A stretch of DNA of 64,000 nucleotides from Lutraria lutraria. Taxonomy: Eukaryota > Mollusca > Bivalvia > Venerida > Mactridae. The stretch is taken from positions 12,792,414 to 12,856,413 of the forward strand of contig OZ026835.1 of the NCBI GenBank assembly GCA_964023205.1, written 5' to 3'. The position numbers and the translations under genes were made by a program. Shown here one piece after another: positions 45,916-59,327 of the stretch; position 1 is the stretch's first letter; each line of letters starts with the position of its first letter. The notes under the pieces were generated by a model. That model was not told the origin of the DNA and did no database searches. It saw only the letters and a program-made list of their open reading frames with translations.

Positions 45916-47113
45916 GTGAATATCAGTATAATTATAATCATGCATAAAACATTGTCAGCAGTTTAATCAATATAATTGTATAAGAAACTAACCCTTAGAT
46001 TATTTACGATAGTTCACATGACCAACTGAACGAGTAAAATGGAGGTCTATACAAAAGTATTGGTAAGTGGTTAAAACATTACTGTAATGTTTTATTCCCT
46101 ATTTGACGGATATGGACTAGCTACCACAGATGAATCAAGAAAACAATACCTTTAAAAACGGTTTATGAAAGTACATTCAAACTCAAAATGTAACGAACTG
46201 GTCATGAACCAAAGCAGTTTTACATGTGTTAGATTAGAGACATTGAACCAGGAATGCGAGGCGTGTGACTTAATGGGTCAGCAAGGCCTCTGTTTCCACA
46301 GAAAGGGGTAATAAAACAGGGTCATTGATACACTAGCTTCTGTTTACGTAATCAGTTTCTCTATGCTTATAAAAACAACCGGTATTTTATATATAGTCAA
46401 CTAATTATCACTATAAACAGGGACGTATAATACGTATCTGATATAAATAAATAAAATTTATGACCCTGCCTTTTGACTAGGTTTCAAGTCTACAGACCGT
46501 GACCAACCAGGATAAGACTGATAAGGGGCAATAAAGCATTTAGGAGATTGGACCTCATGTGGATTTTGAGGGGGGGGGGGTCACTTATATAGGAGTTGTT
46601 CAATGTCTTTAAGAGATAAGAACCTAATGTGGATTTTTTAGGGGTTACTTATTTTATTCACTTTAACAAGGAACAAAATACATCTTGATACATGGTTTAT
46701 CAAAAGAGCGAAAAATGTAATATCTCGTAGTGGTTACATTAATCGTAAATATATACATAAAACATGTTTTCAGCAATTTCTTACTTTAAAAGAACAATAC
46801 ATACAAAGTTTTACTAACATTGCAAAATACCAAAAGATCAGTAGTCTTGTTACCTAAGCTAGTCGTGTGTTGTAGATCCATAATATTTCAAAGCTTCCAT
46901 ACATCAAACAGTGAAACAGTGTATGGAAACTATCTACAGAAAATGTGAAACATGATCTCATCATAGACGTTGTTTTTCACCAAAGTAAGGTCTGAACTAC
47001 TACATATTTATTGTATTTTCAATAAACACATGCACTGCATTAAGAATCCATGCATGAATTGACAACAACAACTACAAAACAATGAAAAACAGGTGTCAAA
47101 ATTTATTTGATTA
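45916..47113. other. Region between pseudogene B and gene D
   Basis: The first 30 bases still match the sequence after gene C exon 7. From about 46670 on it matches the 3' flank of gene A (9040-9390). At 46557-46660 a short segment (ATGTGGATTTT...) is present twice, with a run of ten G. A likely polyadenylation signal of gene D is TTTATT at 47007-47012 (AATAAA on the minus strand). Confidence 0.5.
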
Positions 47114-50100
47114 TTATTTGTCATTTGAGAGAATTAATTCACGTTCAGATTCATAAAGTGTATCGTAACTTTTATCTACATCCTCTTGGTGCCGTTTTAA
47201 ACTTCTGACAAAATAGAATGCCCCCGATCTGTAATAAAACAAAGTCATAACCATGTATGCTATTAGCTACTTAGCGAAACCATCCCCCAAAGGAGGCATT
47301 TTGTGAACACCATTTTTTGAAAGCCAAATGCCTGCTGATCATTTTCCCACTGTCTACAGTCTGGGCGTTGAGGTGTTTGTAAACTACAGCATGCTAATTA
47401 CCGTTACCGAAAAATACGCTTGACAACAATATTTTGTTGGAAATCTATTACAAGATATTAATTTGCCAATAATTTATCAATTTGAATGATTTCTTTGACC
47501 ATAATAAGTTTGTAGCGGCCTAGCTAAATGTAGATAAAATACATGTTTCTTACTTGTGCTGTAAGTTACGTTAAGTTGCGTTACCCTAAAATGGCAAGGA
47601 AATTACAGTTTTACATGTTTAATTAACACAAAAGCAGTCGTAAACAAAGATAGTATTCATATTATGCAAATATTGCCACATCTTCATGTTTTTCTTTCAT
47701 TTAATTATCGTTTGTGTTTTCATTTTACGTAAAATACGTTACGTATAAAATTACATGTTTTACAAGGAAATCAGTTATATTACTGCGATCACATACAATG
47801 ATCAAATATAGGTTTACAGTGATTAATTAATTAATGCCCATAACTGGAAAATATTTCTAGTTACAAATGTTGCGTAAGTAGTTTACCGTAACGTTATATA
47901 GCGTTACCTTTTGTACGTAAACTATAAATGAGTATCATTTACTCATCTGCTTGATCCATTAAATATATGAAAATAAGTGTTGTGGAGTATATGTGGCCTA
48001 ATTTTAGTGATGAAATATTATTAACGTCAACTGCACAACATTTGATGTGTTTAACATTTGTTACACTCTCATTTGTTTACATTCTCGGTGCACATAATTG
48101 TGGTTTTAAAGCCTTTAACACAAATCATTTTGATCTCTTTGCGGTTCTCTGTCAACCTTGAAATTTTAATTATGGTAACGCACAAAAATGGCAGTAACGG
48201 ACTAAAGCCCCAACGCCCAGACGATAGGCACTGCGATTTAGTAGGTCTTTTCATACACTTTCAGAAAAATGCCTCTGGGGGAGGAGGTATTGGTATCCAA
48301 TAGTCTAATGTTTCGTACACATGCATGCACTTATCAGAATCAAAACAGTATAGCTGAATGATATATTTAGCAAACAATTACACGTATACCGAAATAAAAC
48401 GCTGATTTTTGAAGATTTACTGTACGTGTTTCCATGACGACGGTATCTTTTGAATGACCTTCAGTGAATCATTTTGGATATGCTTGATTTTATCTCACCC
48501 TGCACATACCGCTTCTTAAGTTACCATTTTACGTCCCCCAAAAAGAAATTTGATTTTCCTTCCTGTGATATCTTTTCATAATAAAGATCTGCACGTTTTT
48601 GTCCCCTATTATAAATGTGGAGCTTCATGGTCTTCATTACTTTTAAGGATGCTAGTTATATATCATCTGTATGCAACCGAATTTTATGTAACAACGTCCT
48701 ACATTACCATGGTTACCTAATTATCTTATATAAATAAAGTTCTAGGTTAAGAGGTATTCTTACTTTCCAAACCTTTCCCCGTCCTTCACAGTGTCTGGTA
48801 GATGTTTATTCAAAGTCTCTGGTAATAGTAGAGAAACGAACCCTGATAAAAATGATGCTACTCCAAATATGAGTAAAGGTAAAGCTTCTCTCAGTGTACC
48901 ACCATATGATTCAGCCTACAATAATATACAACCTATATAAACAGGAGTTTCCTGAAAATCGGACGATTTTCAAGTCTCTTGTTTCGAAATTTATTTAAAG
49001 TTCTGTGGAATCCGGAATTTTAAGAAAACCGGACATTAGACCAAGTCCGGAAAGGGTCCGGGTTTTATTTTTTTTTTTGGGGGGGTTACTGTATATTCAT
49101 ATTGTTAATTTTCTGTTCTCAATTCGGTTTAATACCAGACTGACCATCCACAAAGACCAATTGTAATCGAAAATTCTCTACACTTTCTATACATCGGATT
49201 TTCTTCAATAACTTTATCAACAAATACTTATAGTTGAAATTGAAAATTTACGACAGCTTTGAGACAGCTTTTGGCTTCATGACACAGTCAAGCATGTGTT
49301 AGCGGCCAGCTCCATTTAAATGTCACCTTGTAAATAAAGGTCATTCTTTTAAAATCCGAACAAAATGACCTTCGAATAAAGGCCATCTGTCATTAAATGC
49401 CACATTTTGTCTAACCCCAGGATAATCTTTGCTCACATGTTTGACTGTCTATAATACGTATTACAATGCTTTAATGAAATAACATTGTATGTTAGCATGT
49501 GTATGACTCTAAGTAAACCCGGACAAGTATTACAACTGTTATAGCTATTAGTTCACTCACCCAGACTACGATATATGGAGCAACCATACTTCCTATTCTA
49601 GCAAATACAGACGCCCCACCCATTCCTGCATTTCGTACTACCGTTGGAAATAACTCAGCACTGTGAATATACGCAACGCAATATGCCGCTGTTACACAGA
49701 GGCGTCCTAACATTGACAGTGTGATGGTTAATGTATCAGAACCTAAAAGTACAATGATTCATGTCATAAACTACGATTTGTGTTTTGTTTAACTGGTCAA
49801 GGAAAATCAATAGATAAATTATTCCTTTGTAAATTAAAATTTTACTGGGTTGTAATTAAGAGAACGCCTCACGTGACACACTATAAAATCGTTTGTGTCA
49901 TTTTTGTGGACAATGTTGGTCGAAACTGGTCAGGCTTAAAAAGGTTAGTTTCTGGTTACATGCTCATAAAAAAGAGGATATGTAGGTCCAGGCTTTTTTG
50001 GCTACAGAAGTTTTTAAAATGCGAGATCCAGGGTAGTCTGGATTACCTGCCCCTGACACACCGTGATGCAATCGGAACTGCTCGGCGTTTATCTAAAGAA

Positions 50101-53100
50101 AGTGCCTCGGACATAATAGGCAGGCCGTTATAGTGTTGTTGCTGTTGTTCACGGGCTACTTTCCACCATGGCTGACCCTAGGATTCCAACGATGGAAACA
50201 ACCTGTGGCAATTTGATGCCCATTTTATCATTCGCGAAAGATAATCACGTTTGAAAGTTTGAAATTCTACGACAACGAGTGTCTATTATTGAAAAAGTAG
50301 TTACCGGGAACCAAAATTTGTAACCCTACACTTATGTACGAGGCGTATTTCTCAGTTACGGAAATTCCCGAGTTTATACCGGATTGTACGTGATGTTACG
50401 CCGCATAGTACGCCGCTGAGAACCGGACTAGGTCCAGGTTGTCAAGGAAAATAGGAGCAATCAATCGGGAAACCAGAAACAAACATCTTAATGTCTTATT
50501 ATTGTCGAATTTCAATGCCACAACGATACACGAAGTTATCATAAATTTAAGATGTGGATTGACCGCAATAACTATTTAATGTTTCACAAAATATAAAACA
50601 AATTTCTAGTTTTGAACAAAACAACAAACCTTCTGGTTCATACTCAATGGAAAATATTGTAGAAGCACAAGATAAACCACCAATAATCATCATCGAACAA
50701 TAAAGTTTCCGCCGTCCTACTCTGTCTACTAAGAAAATTACGAGAAAATATGCTGGTATCTCAACAAGTCCAGACAAAGCAAAGTTCAGATATAGGTCTC
50801 CATTCAGATTGTCAGAATTCAGTCCTAGACCGAAATATGCTAAGGCAACAATTGTCCTAAAATATCAAATAAATGTAGGGTAGGGATTCAATTAATAGAA
50901 ATTTATGGCATGCAATTTCTGATAAAATAATTATAATTGTATCATACTCCGAACATTTATAATCAAAACATTTTCTTTTTAAAAAATATAATATATAAAT
51001 AGAAACATACATTATTCGTTATAGAACACACAAAAGTAAAAATCGCACAAATTAAAGCATATCACATTTTTTTATGTTTTCACACTTTTTACCTCACATA
51101 GTATTTTTTTTATTAATAGATATATTGTGTCAATAATTTGATGTTTACCAGTTAAAGAATATCACCAATGTCCGGACCAATTGTTTCCTTGTCGTGAATA
51201 GTTTCACAAAATTTGAGTCCTTATCTTCGTCATCTTCCAACGTATTATTGTCAAATAATTTATCAGGTACTTTGGTATTATTCCATTTTGCCATTCTTTT
51301 AATAATAACCTCTGCTTCTTTTATACGACCTTTTGTAAGAAGCCATCTCGGTGATTCTGGTAATACCCTAAATGGAAGAAGCATCCTCGCCAGCTTGTGA
51401 ATTTAAACAATATAAATTCACGATCACTAGTGGACGATTACCTTATTTGATAAGTAGTTAAACTCTATGACTATACCACGTGGCCTAAGTGGTTGAGGAC
51501 ACGCGACAATTATCCTTAATTCGGGTGTTAATTGTTTACAGATGGTGATTTTTTGTGTGATTGTACTATGTTTATTCAGGTAGTTTTAGTTTTATCGTAA
51601 CACTACCTGGTTTGTAGTACGCCTACTGAAGACTTTTGTAAACATTGTTCTCAGTTTCAGTGGGTTTAACGCCCCCTTTTCAACGATATTTCAGTTCCTT
51701 ACGGTGGCCGGTTTACTTAACCAGTTTTCCTGAACTGTACTAACTTACCCTTCCACCAGGAGCTAGCAACTACTCCACATATGGAGGAATACGATATGTT
51801 TGCCAAATTTTCAAAAAATAGGGTATGATCTGGCGTCACAAGGATTCAAACCCTGACACGCGCGCACTAAACACTGCACTTCAGCCGCCGCTGCTTTAAT
51901 AAACAAAACAGTAGAGACGACCACAACACTTTCTGCATTTTTTCCGTTTTGGCATGCTTTAATGGATGATTGGGTCTACTTTATTTTGCGATGCACGCGT
52001 GTAATAAACTGAAAAATGTAGAAATGATATTACAAGAACCACGACTGGCTGAACATAACACTTTACCCACCCGATTATCCCACTTATTATTTAATTCTTG
52101 CGCGGTCAAACTCCCACACAAACTTGGTCAACTGATAGCTTAAGGGTACATAATTTACCATTTTGTAAATAAAAGGTTATCTTTGTAACTTACCACCAGT
52201 AAAATACAAGGGGAACACAAGGTATTGAAGTATAAAGTTGAATGGTGAACCAATCTTTTAACCAATAAGCTATTCCAGCCAAGAGTAGAAGACCAGCCAC
52301 ATACGGGAAATCCGAGATAACACCTGGCCATATCCGCTTCTTGGCGCTTGTTATTTCAACAGCTAAAGTTATATGACTCAAACTTTTAAAAAATTCAGAA
52401 CATTTAGAAATTGAAGTTCGAGAATTGGAATATTTTACATACGTACTAAAATCAAATACAATACACATGACTGACATATGCGAGCCGCAATGAAATTCTT
52501 TCTAATAGAACAACAACACTGTATATGAGTTCATTTTTGTTATTCTTTCACATTTATTAATGAATAAATAATTATTGATAAACGAAGATACGGTGATTAT
52601 ATTATTAACCAATTAATTGATATTATTTTAATCCGAGTGTAGCCAACTTACTAAGTACATATGCTGGCATAAATGAGGCTACAATGGACGCTCCAAGAAC
52701 AAATTCTATCACACAAAACAGCCAGTACGCATGCGCCCAAGATAAGGAAATCGATGATGCCACCATTGCCAAAACAGAGACATATATCACTGGTTTACGA
52801 CCATATCTAATGTATATATAATAGATATTTCCATAGAATAGATTACATGCTTATATGATACAAACGCTGACAATGCTGTAAGAAGCAAAACGACAACAAA
52901 TTCATGTAGGAAAAGGTGTAAAAATAGTTCCAAAGTACGCTCGAATTCTCCTGTTATGTTTGGTGATCCAATCTGCTAAATCACAAAAAATCTTACACAA
53001 ATAAGGATTGATCAAGTTTGAAAGACTGGGATAATTTCTAGAGACATAAAATGCTTTAGTACCGTTTGTTATACTACATACTTTGCTATCGGTAAAGGGC

Positions 53101-56100
53101 TTTGTGGATTTATGTTATTTTTCTATCACAACAATATATGAGCCAGATATAGACGAATGGTGGATGAATCAGATGATCATATATGGTGTTTTGTAGATTT
53201 TGACCGTTCTCATGTAGGAATGGCTTCAAAGTCCAAAATAATCATTGTCGTAATTTTGGTGAAGTTTGGAATTAAGCAAAGTCCGTCTACAGCAAATTGA
53301 CAGATTGTGACAAATGAATGAACACATATGTAATAATTATATGCATTCCTAATTACATTATCATAACTTAGTATGCAGGGGGTAAAAATGCTAAAATACT
53401 CAAATGTCGCTACATAATGAGGCCCGGTGATGTTAAACACGGTTGCAACACCAATGGAAAATTTACGTTCATCCGTTGTCTAACGGCCCATTCGATGAGT
53501 TTAATTTTAAAGTTCACATCTATGGTCATTTCAGGGCCGCCCCATGGCAACCTATAAATAAACACTAACAAGCTTACACGTCTGCAACTATACCGCTAGC
53601 GAGAGATCCGACTAACATACCACCATAAAATATCATCTCCGCATTAGCTACCCATAATTCCTTGTCACATACGAGATCGACCTACAAACATTTCAAATTA
53701 AATATATATAATTAAACTAAAACTGAAGTTGAATTAAAACTGTTTGATCGTATATAAGAAAGATTTCGTTTGTTGGTCATTCTCATTGTGTGAATAAGTC
53801 TCAATATGCCTTCCATTTGATAAAATAAGTTCATTCGTGTGGCAGTGCGTTTTCGAAATTTTTAATTTCTTTTTATATTTTAACTAAATATTTCTGTATT
53901 TTGTAATAGATTTAAAAAAAAACATTGTTCACTCTATTCTCAGTTTGTCTTAAACAGGAAAACAAAACTAGAAATAGTTGCTTGTATAACTAAAAAAGAT
54001 AATAACTCTATAATTATGAATGAATTACTTATAAACCATTACTTGCCTTGATGTGATTAGCAACTAAGTTATACTGCTACACTGAATCAAATTACGTACA
54101 AGTTAAAATACTGACAAAATATGACAGTACCTTTGTCACGAACGTGTTACCAAATACGGAAGTATCATACACCCATTTATCACACGCGACAGCTTGAGAT
54201 ATCGTGCAGTTTGCAGAGGATTCGATAAACCTTTACAAACGAATTGAAATAAGATAATTTATATAACAATATGATATCCTTTTTTGTCTTTAACACGATA
54301 TTTTGTGTGCTACTTTATAATAAAACTTAGTTGATATCATTTTAATATGATTACAATATATTTCAGTCTTGTTTAAAAATGATACTACACATGTATTTGT
54401 GAAGTACATGGAGTTGACTTGAAAAGTTTGTTTATTTGTGTTTTTGCAATGTGTAAAGTCTTATTTTTAAATAAAATTTATCTGTCTATGAAGTAATAAG
54501 CGTATGAAGATAAAACATATGACGATACAATTGTTTGAATTTGTTTGCAACCTTGACTGCAATTAATTTAACAAAATGTGTTATTATGTTCGTGAACGAG
54601 TATGTTTTGTAATCACATTTAATGAGTGATTACTTTGTAATTACTTGTAAAATATACAAACAATCATGATAACGAAATGACAAGATTAATGTAGTATACA
54701 TAACATTTATATAAATCTATCAATCTAATCTACCATTTGTGTAATATATACATATATATGGAGACCACCTTTGATACTGCAACTTAACAAGAGGTGTTTG
54801 TCAAACACGAATACCACATAGGCGACCAACTGGAGGGTAAAAAAGTCAATTAGAGGCCATCTACATGTGATGACAAACCTCCCAACCAAATATGACGACC
54901 GTAGTCCAGGTTTTTGTGTTTGGGTCGCTGTAACCTTTACTTTTGACGTACTATACTAAAAATCAATCTAAAACCTCCCATCCAAGTCGGAAGACTTTAC
55001 GCCCAATCGTTCTCTAGTTATTGGTCGGACAAGGCTTTTGTGTTGAATGTCAATGTGACTGTAACCTTGACTTTAGGGGTCATCTACACGTGATTACTAA
55101 TCTCCCAACCAAATCTGAGGACGTTAGGCCAAGTCGTTCTCTAGTTATTGGTCGGACAAGGTTTGGTTACGGACGGACGGACCGACATGTTGTGTAAAGC
55201 AATATACCCTCATTTCTTCAGAGTGGGGGGCATAATTAAGTTAAACAAAATTGAGTTTCTTAGAATATTGAAGAGAACAAAAGGCATGATTGAAGCTGAC
55301 AGCCTGACACACGTGTTTGCCTTTTATGAGGAAATGGGATAAAACACCAAACACAGTACATTTGATGGAACATGACGTCGGTAGTTTGTAATTGGAGCTT
55401 CATAGAGACTTTACTTATAGTATATGTTTACAATGATGCGTTTTAAGTCGCAACTACCTAACAAAAAGATCGACTTACAGACAATATATAAAGTGGATTG
55501 CATGTAATAATTTAAAAAATAATATATACGTACCAGTTATTACTTGATACATTGGTTTGACAAACATGACATCTATCATATATAAATTCATCAGATGCTG
55601 GTATGTACCGGTCAACCATCGCTTGATGTTCCTCATTCTGTACGTCGAACGTGTCATTATCATAACCAGGTAAAGAACATCTGTCGTAAAATGTATGTTT
55701 AAGACATGAAGACTTTGTTTAACAGTTTTCTATCTTACGACGGTGCATGGTTCGTTTTACAGAATTTATAAATAAATCTCATGGCCATCGAGATTGAAGG
55801 CAATCTTCGGCTCTTCCAAATAATTGTTGGAGTAGCTTAGACACAATCATCGTCGACCAACAAAGACTAATAACTGAATGTTAATCATTATTGTGCAATA
55901 TTTTAAAGTTCGACTTTTGAACCATTTTCAATATGTTATCCACCAAGATTACTTACATCAGTGTTCAAGAGACTCTTTATACACTTCGTTCTTAGACCGT
56001 ATTCCAACAATCGAGTCAAGTACTAGGAAACGGACAAGGCGTGTATCTGTGCTTTACACCAAGACAAGGCAAGATAAAAAAAACAGGAAAACAATTCGAT

Positions 56101-56416
56101 ATAAATGCCCGGTTATAACGTATCTTCTCTCCCCACTCTCTGTGGTGGCCCTGAAATGACCATATATCTCTGTCGAAGGGCCGTAAACACCATCGTTCGT
56201 GGACAAAGTTCCACTACTTTAATTAAGTAATATTTTAGATGTACAGCTTGTGCTCATAATAAACAGTTCTAACCTGTGGTCAGGTATTCCTAGAAGGAAC
56301 ACAGGATTCAGCATGAAAAATCCGGCTAATAATCCTGGATAACATGATAACGCGAACACAAATTTCTGAAATTTCCCAAATCCACCGATTTCCTCCAAAA
56401 CGTCGTCAAATCTCAT
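47114..56416 (-). CDS. SLC22-type organic cation transporter, gene D (11 exons, frameshift near the end)
   Basis: Exons in coding order: 56416-56274, 55680-55534, 54230-54131, 53681-53578, 52806-52652, 52362-52194, 51367-51149, 50856-50630, 49742-49561, 48915-48765, 47228-47114. Exon lengths equal those of gene A except exon 10, 151 instead of 152: a CCCC run (TTTCCCCGTCC in A) is CCC at 48778-48780. The frame then shifts after span 12 and stops at 47199-47197, giving about 542 residues instead of 570; all membrane spans remain. Motifs: MRFDDVLEEIGGFGKFQ, VYGRKP, LPESPRWL, VDRVGRRKL, ELFPTVVRNAGMGG. Without the shift it would end YESERELILSNDK. A sequencing error in the run is possible. Substrate unknown. 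Confidence 0.87.
47275..48300. mobile_element. Insertion in intron 10 of gene D
   Basis: Gene A intron 10 lacks this stretch (flanks AAAGTCATAACCAT and CAGAATCAAAACAGTATAGC). Its ends show a weak inverted match: CCCCCAAAGGAGGCATTTT at 47285 and AAAATGCCTCTGGGGGAG at 48267. It contains several GTAACG/CGTTAC motifs and no supported ORF. Confidence 0.4.
48950..49098. mobile_element. Short MITE in intron 9 of gene D, partner of 15963
   Basis: It contains AAAATCGGACGATTTTC, GAAAACCGGAC and AAAGGGTCCGGGTTTT and ends GGTTACTGTA after a poly-T/poly-G run. It matches the gene A copy, so it is older than the duplication. Confidence 0.5.
51652..51895 (-). repeat. tRNA-derived SINE
   Basis: On the minus strand the head contains TAGTGCGCGCGTGTCAGGG and the B-box GGGTTTGAATCC (51853-51842); the tail reads ATCGTTGAAAAGGGGGCGTT, then AAACCCACTGAAAC. 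The layout (polymerase III boxes, conserved 3' tail) is that of molluscan SINEs. It lies in intron 6 of gene D and is missing from gene A. Confidence 0.7.
54790..55236 (+). repeat. Dispersed repeat ending in GACGGACGGACCGAC and GGGGGGCATAA
   Basis: It begins AACAAGAGGTGTTTGTCAAA and has two or three diverged units with CTCCCAACCAAATCTG and GTCGTTCTCTAGTTATTGG. It ends in a GGACGGACGG run and GAGTGGGGGGCATAATTAAG, the reverse of the motif at 3700. It is in intron 2 of gene D and absent from the matching part of gene A. Confidence 0.65.
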
Positions 56417-56549
56417 TTTTGTAGAAATAAATACATCCACATACCACGTAGTAAACAACTAAGAGATTCTTATTTGTAAATTTTCGTTTCTTCATACGAC
56501 AACATAGTTTTGGTTTATCTTCATGAACTACATTAATTTTATTGAAATG

Positions 56550-56695
56550 TTAAACGTCTGTTTATTTTCACTGTAAGTATTGAACATTATCGTTGTGATA
56601 TCGGGGGTTATATCACAGTTATCTTTATAACAATATGAAACAGATCACGCGTATGTAACAAATATGTGTCACAATATACTAAAGATATACACATG
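56550..56695. promoter_or_regulatory. Conserved non-coding block in the D/C divergent promoter region
   Basis: Partner of 39915-40060. The palindrome TGTGATAT...ATATCACA is at 56594-56601 and 56610-56617, and the minus-strand TATAAAG at 56629-56623, about 210 bases before the gene D start. Confidence 0.55.
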
Positions 56696-56719
56696 TACCC
56701 GATGTTGACATGTTATTTA

Positions 56720-57600
56720 AAGCCCCATTAGCTTTTTGCTGTAGAAAAATATATGCTAAAGCATTTAATTGCTGATATCATCCAAGATAATTATTACCGA
56801 CGAAACAAGCCCTTTTTTGTCTGAAAACACTCATTTCACTTTGTAAACTTTAAATATGTAGGGCGCGTGACGTCACTCTACTACGTGTGCATAGCATGAC
56901 TGCGGGAAAACACAGGTGTTCTACAATCTGATTAAAATCATATCCTCAAACCCGCTACGCTATGAGGATCTGAAGACGACCTATAGAAGGTCATCTCATG
57001 TGACCTTTTCCACTAGCCAATCAGCGCCTTACTTTCATAATTCTGAAAGTGATCTGATTCTATTTTTAACCGCAGTAAAAAACAATATTTGACTTGTAGT
57101 TATCACGAACACCTATTCTTACGCAACTAAATGTAATGATAGCGCCCATGTGACATGCGTGTTTATTAAATTTTCTGTACTACTATGGCCGAATCGATCA
57201 GGATTACTAAAACAATCAAAAAGTGGGACAAATATGTTATACGTAATTTAATGTTTACTAACGTTTAAATAACATCGTCAGGTAGAATGTTCATTCGGCC
57301 AAAGTACCGATGAAACGAGTTATACGATTGGCTGAATTATAAATAGATATAAATAGTGATAATGGAAATTCCGACTTTTGAAAATAGAAACTGGTATAGG
57401 CCGTCATCAGATCTTGCCGTAAGGAAGATCGAATACTTCAGTCAGATTGAGGTGTTCTATAAATAGTATTTATTTCAATGATATTGAAAAAAATACGATA
57501 GTCGTTTCGGAAACAATTTTCTTGCTATAAAGTATGCACTGGGGGATAACACACCGGATTCCTCTGTTATAGAACAAACAGAAACTACTAGGACCGATAC
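56720..57600. other. Insertion in the D/C intergenic region
   Basis: The A/B region lacks this stretch. It starts near AAAGCCCCATTAGC and contains the perfect cAMP-response-type palindrome TGACGTCA at 56868-56875. No inverted ends or ORF were resolved; probably a transposon-derived insert. Confidence 0.4.
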
Positions 57601-59254
57601 ATTTATAAGTTTATTGGACTTTAAACTCTTGTAACAGTACCAAGTTCGGGTTTTCCAAGCGCCTAACAACAGAGCCATCGGTTCTATGCCCAGATTTTTC
57701 TGTTCGGTGTTTTTACGTCGCAGCAACAGCAAGGGACATTTTCACTTTTAACGGCAGAAGAAGACCCCCGTTGTACACATGGGTAAAAAGATGCACCCCT
57801 TCTTCCATTAGCTAGCTAGACTGATACTTGACATGAGAAACTGTCTGTTACTGGATGGTTCAACTTACACTGATGAAGGGATACTGATTACCAGTCTGAG
57901 ACCATCACTACATTTGCCGATTTGTAACTACATGTACATTTGTTTGGCACATTTGTACTGCATGTCACGAATTTCAGGCTGCTTCATTGGTTTAAATGTC
58001 GCAAGACAGTTATTTGTTTTAGCAACGCTACTGGAAGATAGTGTTGACGAAAAGGAATTACGATATCTTTATTCATCGTAAACTCTTGAATTGATAAGAT
58101 ACCCCCACAGCTACGACACAGTCTTAGCCAATGTTGAATAATATGACTACAAAGTATGTTTACGGTGATCATCACACATTTAAAGTAACTGCGTCCAGAT
58201 ACTGAACCGATGGCTATATAGTCTTTTTAGGCTTCAGATTTTAAAAACATGACACACTATATTGATGAACATCAATAAATGAGTGACATGTTATCATTGT
58301 CATGCATCGTTATGAAAGGAAAATTTTAATTGATGAAAATGAACTGTTCTAATGATTACCATTGATAATTTGATTTTTTTGTTTACTGATAATTAGAAGA
58401 GTGTCATTTTTATCTGGGGCTATATCTCTTCTCTTTTATCAGATAATGAACGAACAAAATATATGATAACCATATATGGGACTCTTATTGACGCTTTGTA
58501 ATTAAAACAACAAAAGCTCGAACCCTGTGTGTGGTACATTTTTCCTGTGGCTGATTTAGAAGAAGTTATCACAAACAGTCTTCTGTTTCATGTAATTCAC
58601 GGGGTCTAGTTGACAGTTACTTGCGGAGAACAAGGTTAGTACTGATATAATATCATAACAGGTTATAACAGGTTAATGACAGTCAGTTCGGTGACCTTAC
58701 AGATAAATAAGGAAATATATTTTTTCTGCACTTCTCTTACTACGTCTAAAAAGGCACAGGATTATGTCATTAGTATTATACATGTAGTTATAATTAACAT
58801 ATGTATCGCCTGAGTCTGGACCAGGTGACTCAGTTGTACAGCTCTCGAGAAGCAGAAACTTTGTATTGTTACCAGCATCAATTTTTAATTAGAAAACCCA
58901 GTCTACATACATATCTGATAACCTTTGATTGCGACACATATTTGTTGCAAATTGTTCCGTACTGTTGATAATTTTGAGATAACACGATATCGACATGATT
59001 ATACACAATACACTTACACAATGAAATTAATTAAATGTTAAAATTGCAATTAATGCACTTAATAATTACGAACCATGCGTTCAGCGGTTTCCAGAATTTT
59101 TATTTCCTCCCCCAAATAGTTTGCCGTATCTTTCAATTTCATGTTAAATCAAGAAACTTCGATACAATTACCAGAAACGTGTATTAACCAAGGATAACAT
59201 TGACTTACAACTTAACAATTTCATCACAGTGGCCTGCCATGTATGTTTATAAAC
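57601..59254. other. D/C intergenic region, conserved in parts with A/B
   Basis: It aligns with 40080-42120, with indels (GCGCCTAACAACAGAGCC at 57659; CAATAATTACGAACCATGCG-like sequence at 59057). The short frame at 57833-58081 is not supported by the duplicate. No gene seen. Confidence 0.35.
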
Positions 59255-59262
59255 TATATAAA
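59255..59262 (+). promoter_or_regulatory. TATA-like box of gene C
   Basis: TATATAAA lies 66 bases before the ATG at 59328, in a block almost identical to that of gene B. Confidence 0.5.
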
Positions 59263-59327
59263 TGTGATTACATGGACGAATATTAGAACCTTATTATTTG
59301 TTTATGATTTAATTATTTTAAGTCAAT

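Noticed and set aside
56417..56458. Upstream in-frame ATG of gene D (MFTTWYVDVF)
   Set aside because: Family start is MRFDD; gene A has no equivalent upstream extension.
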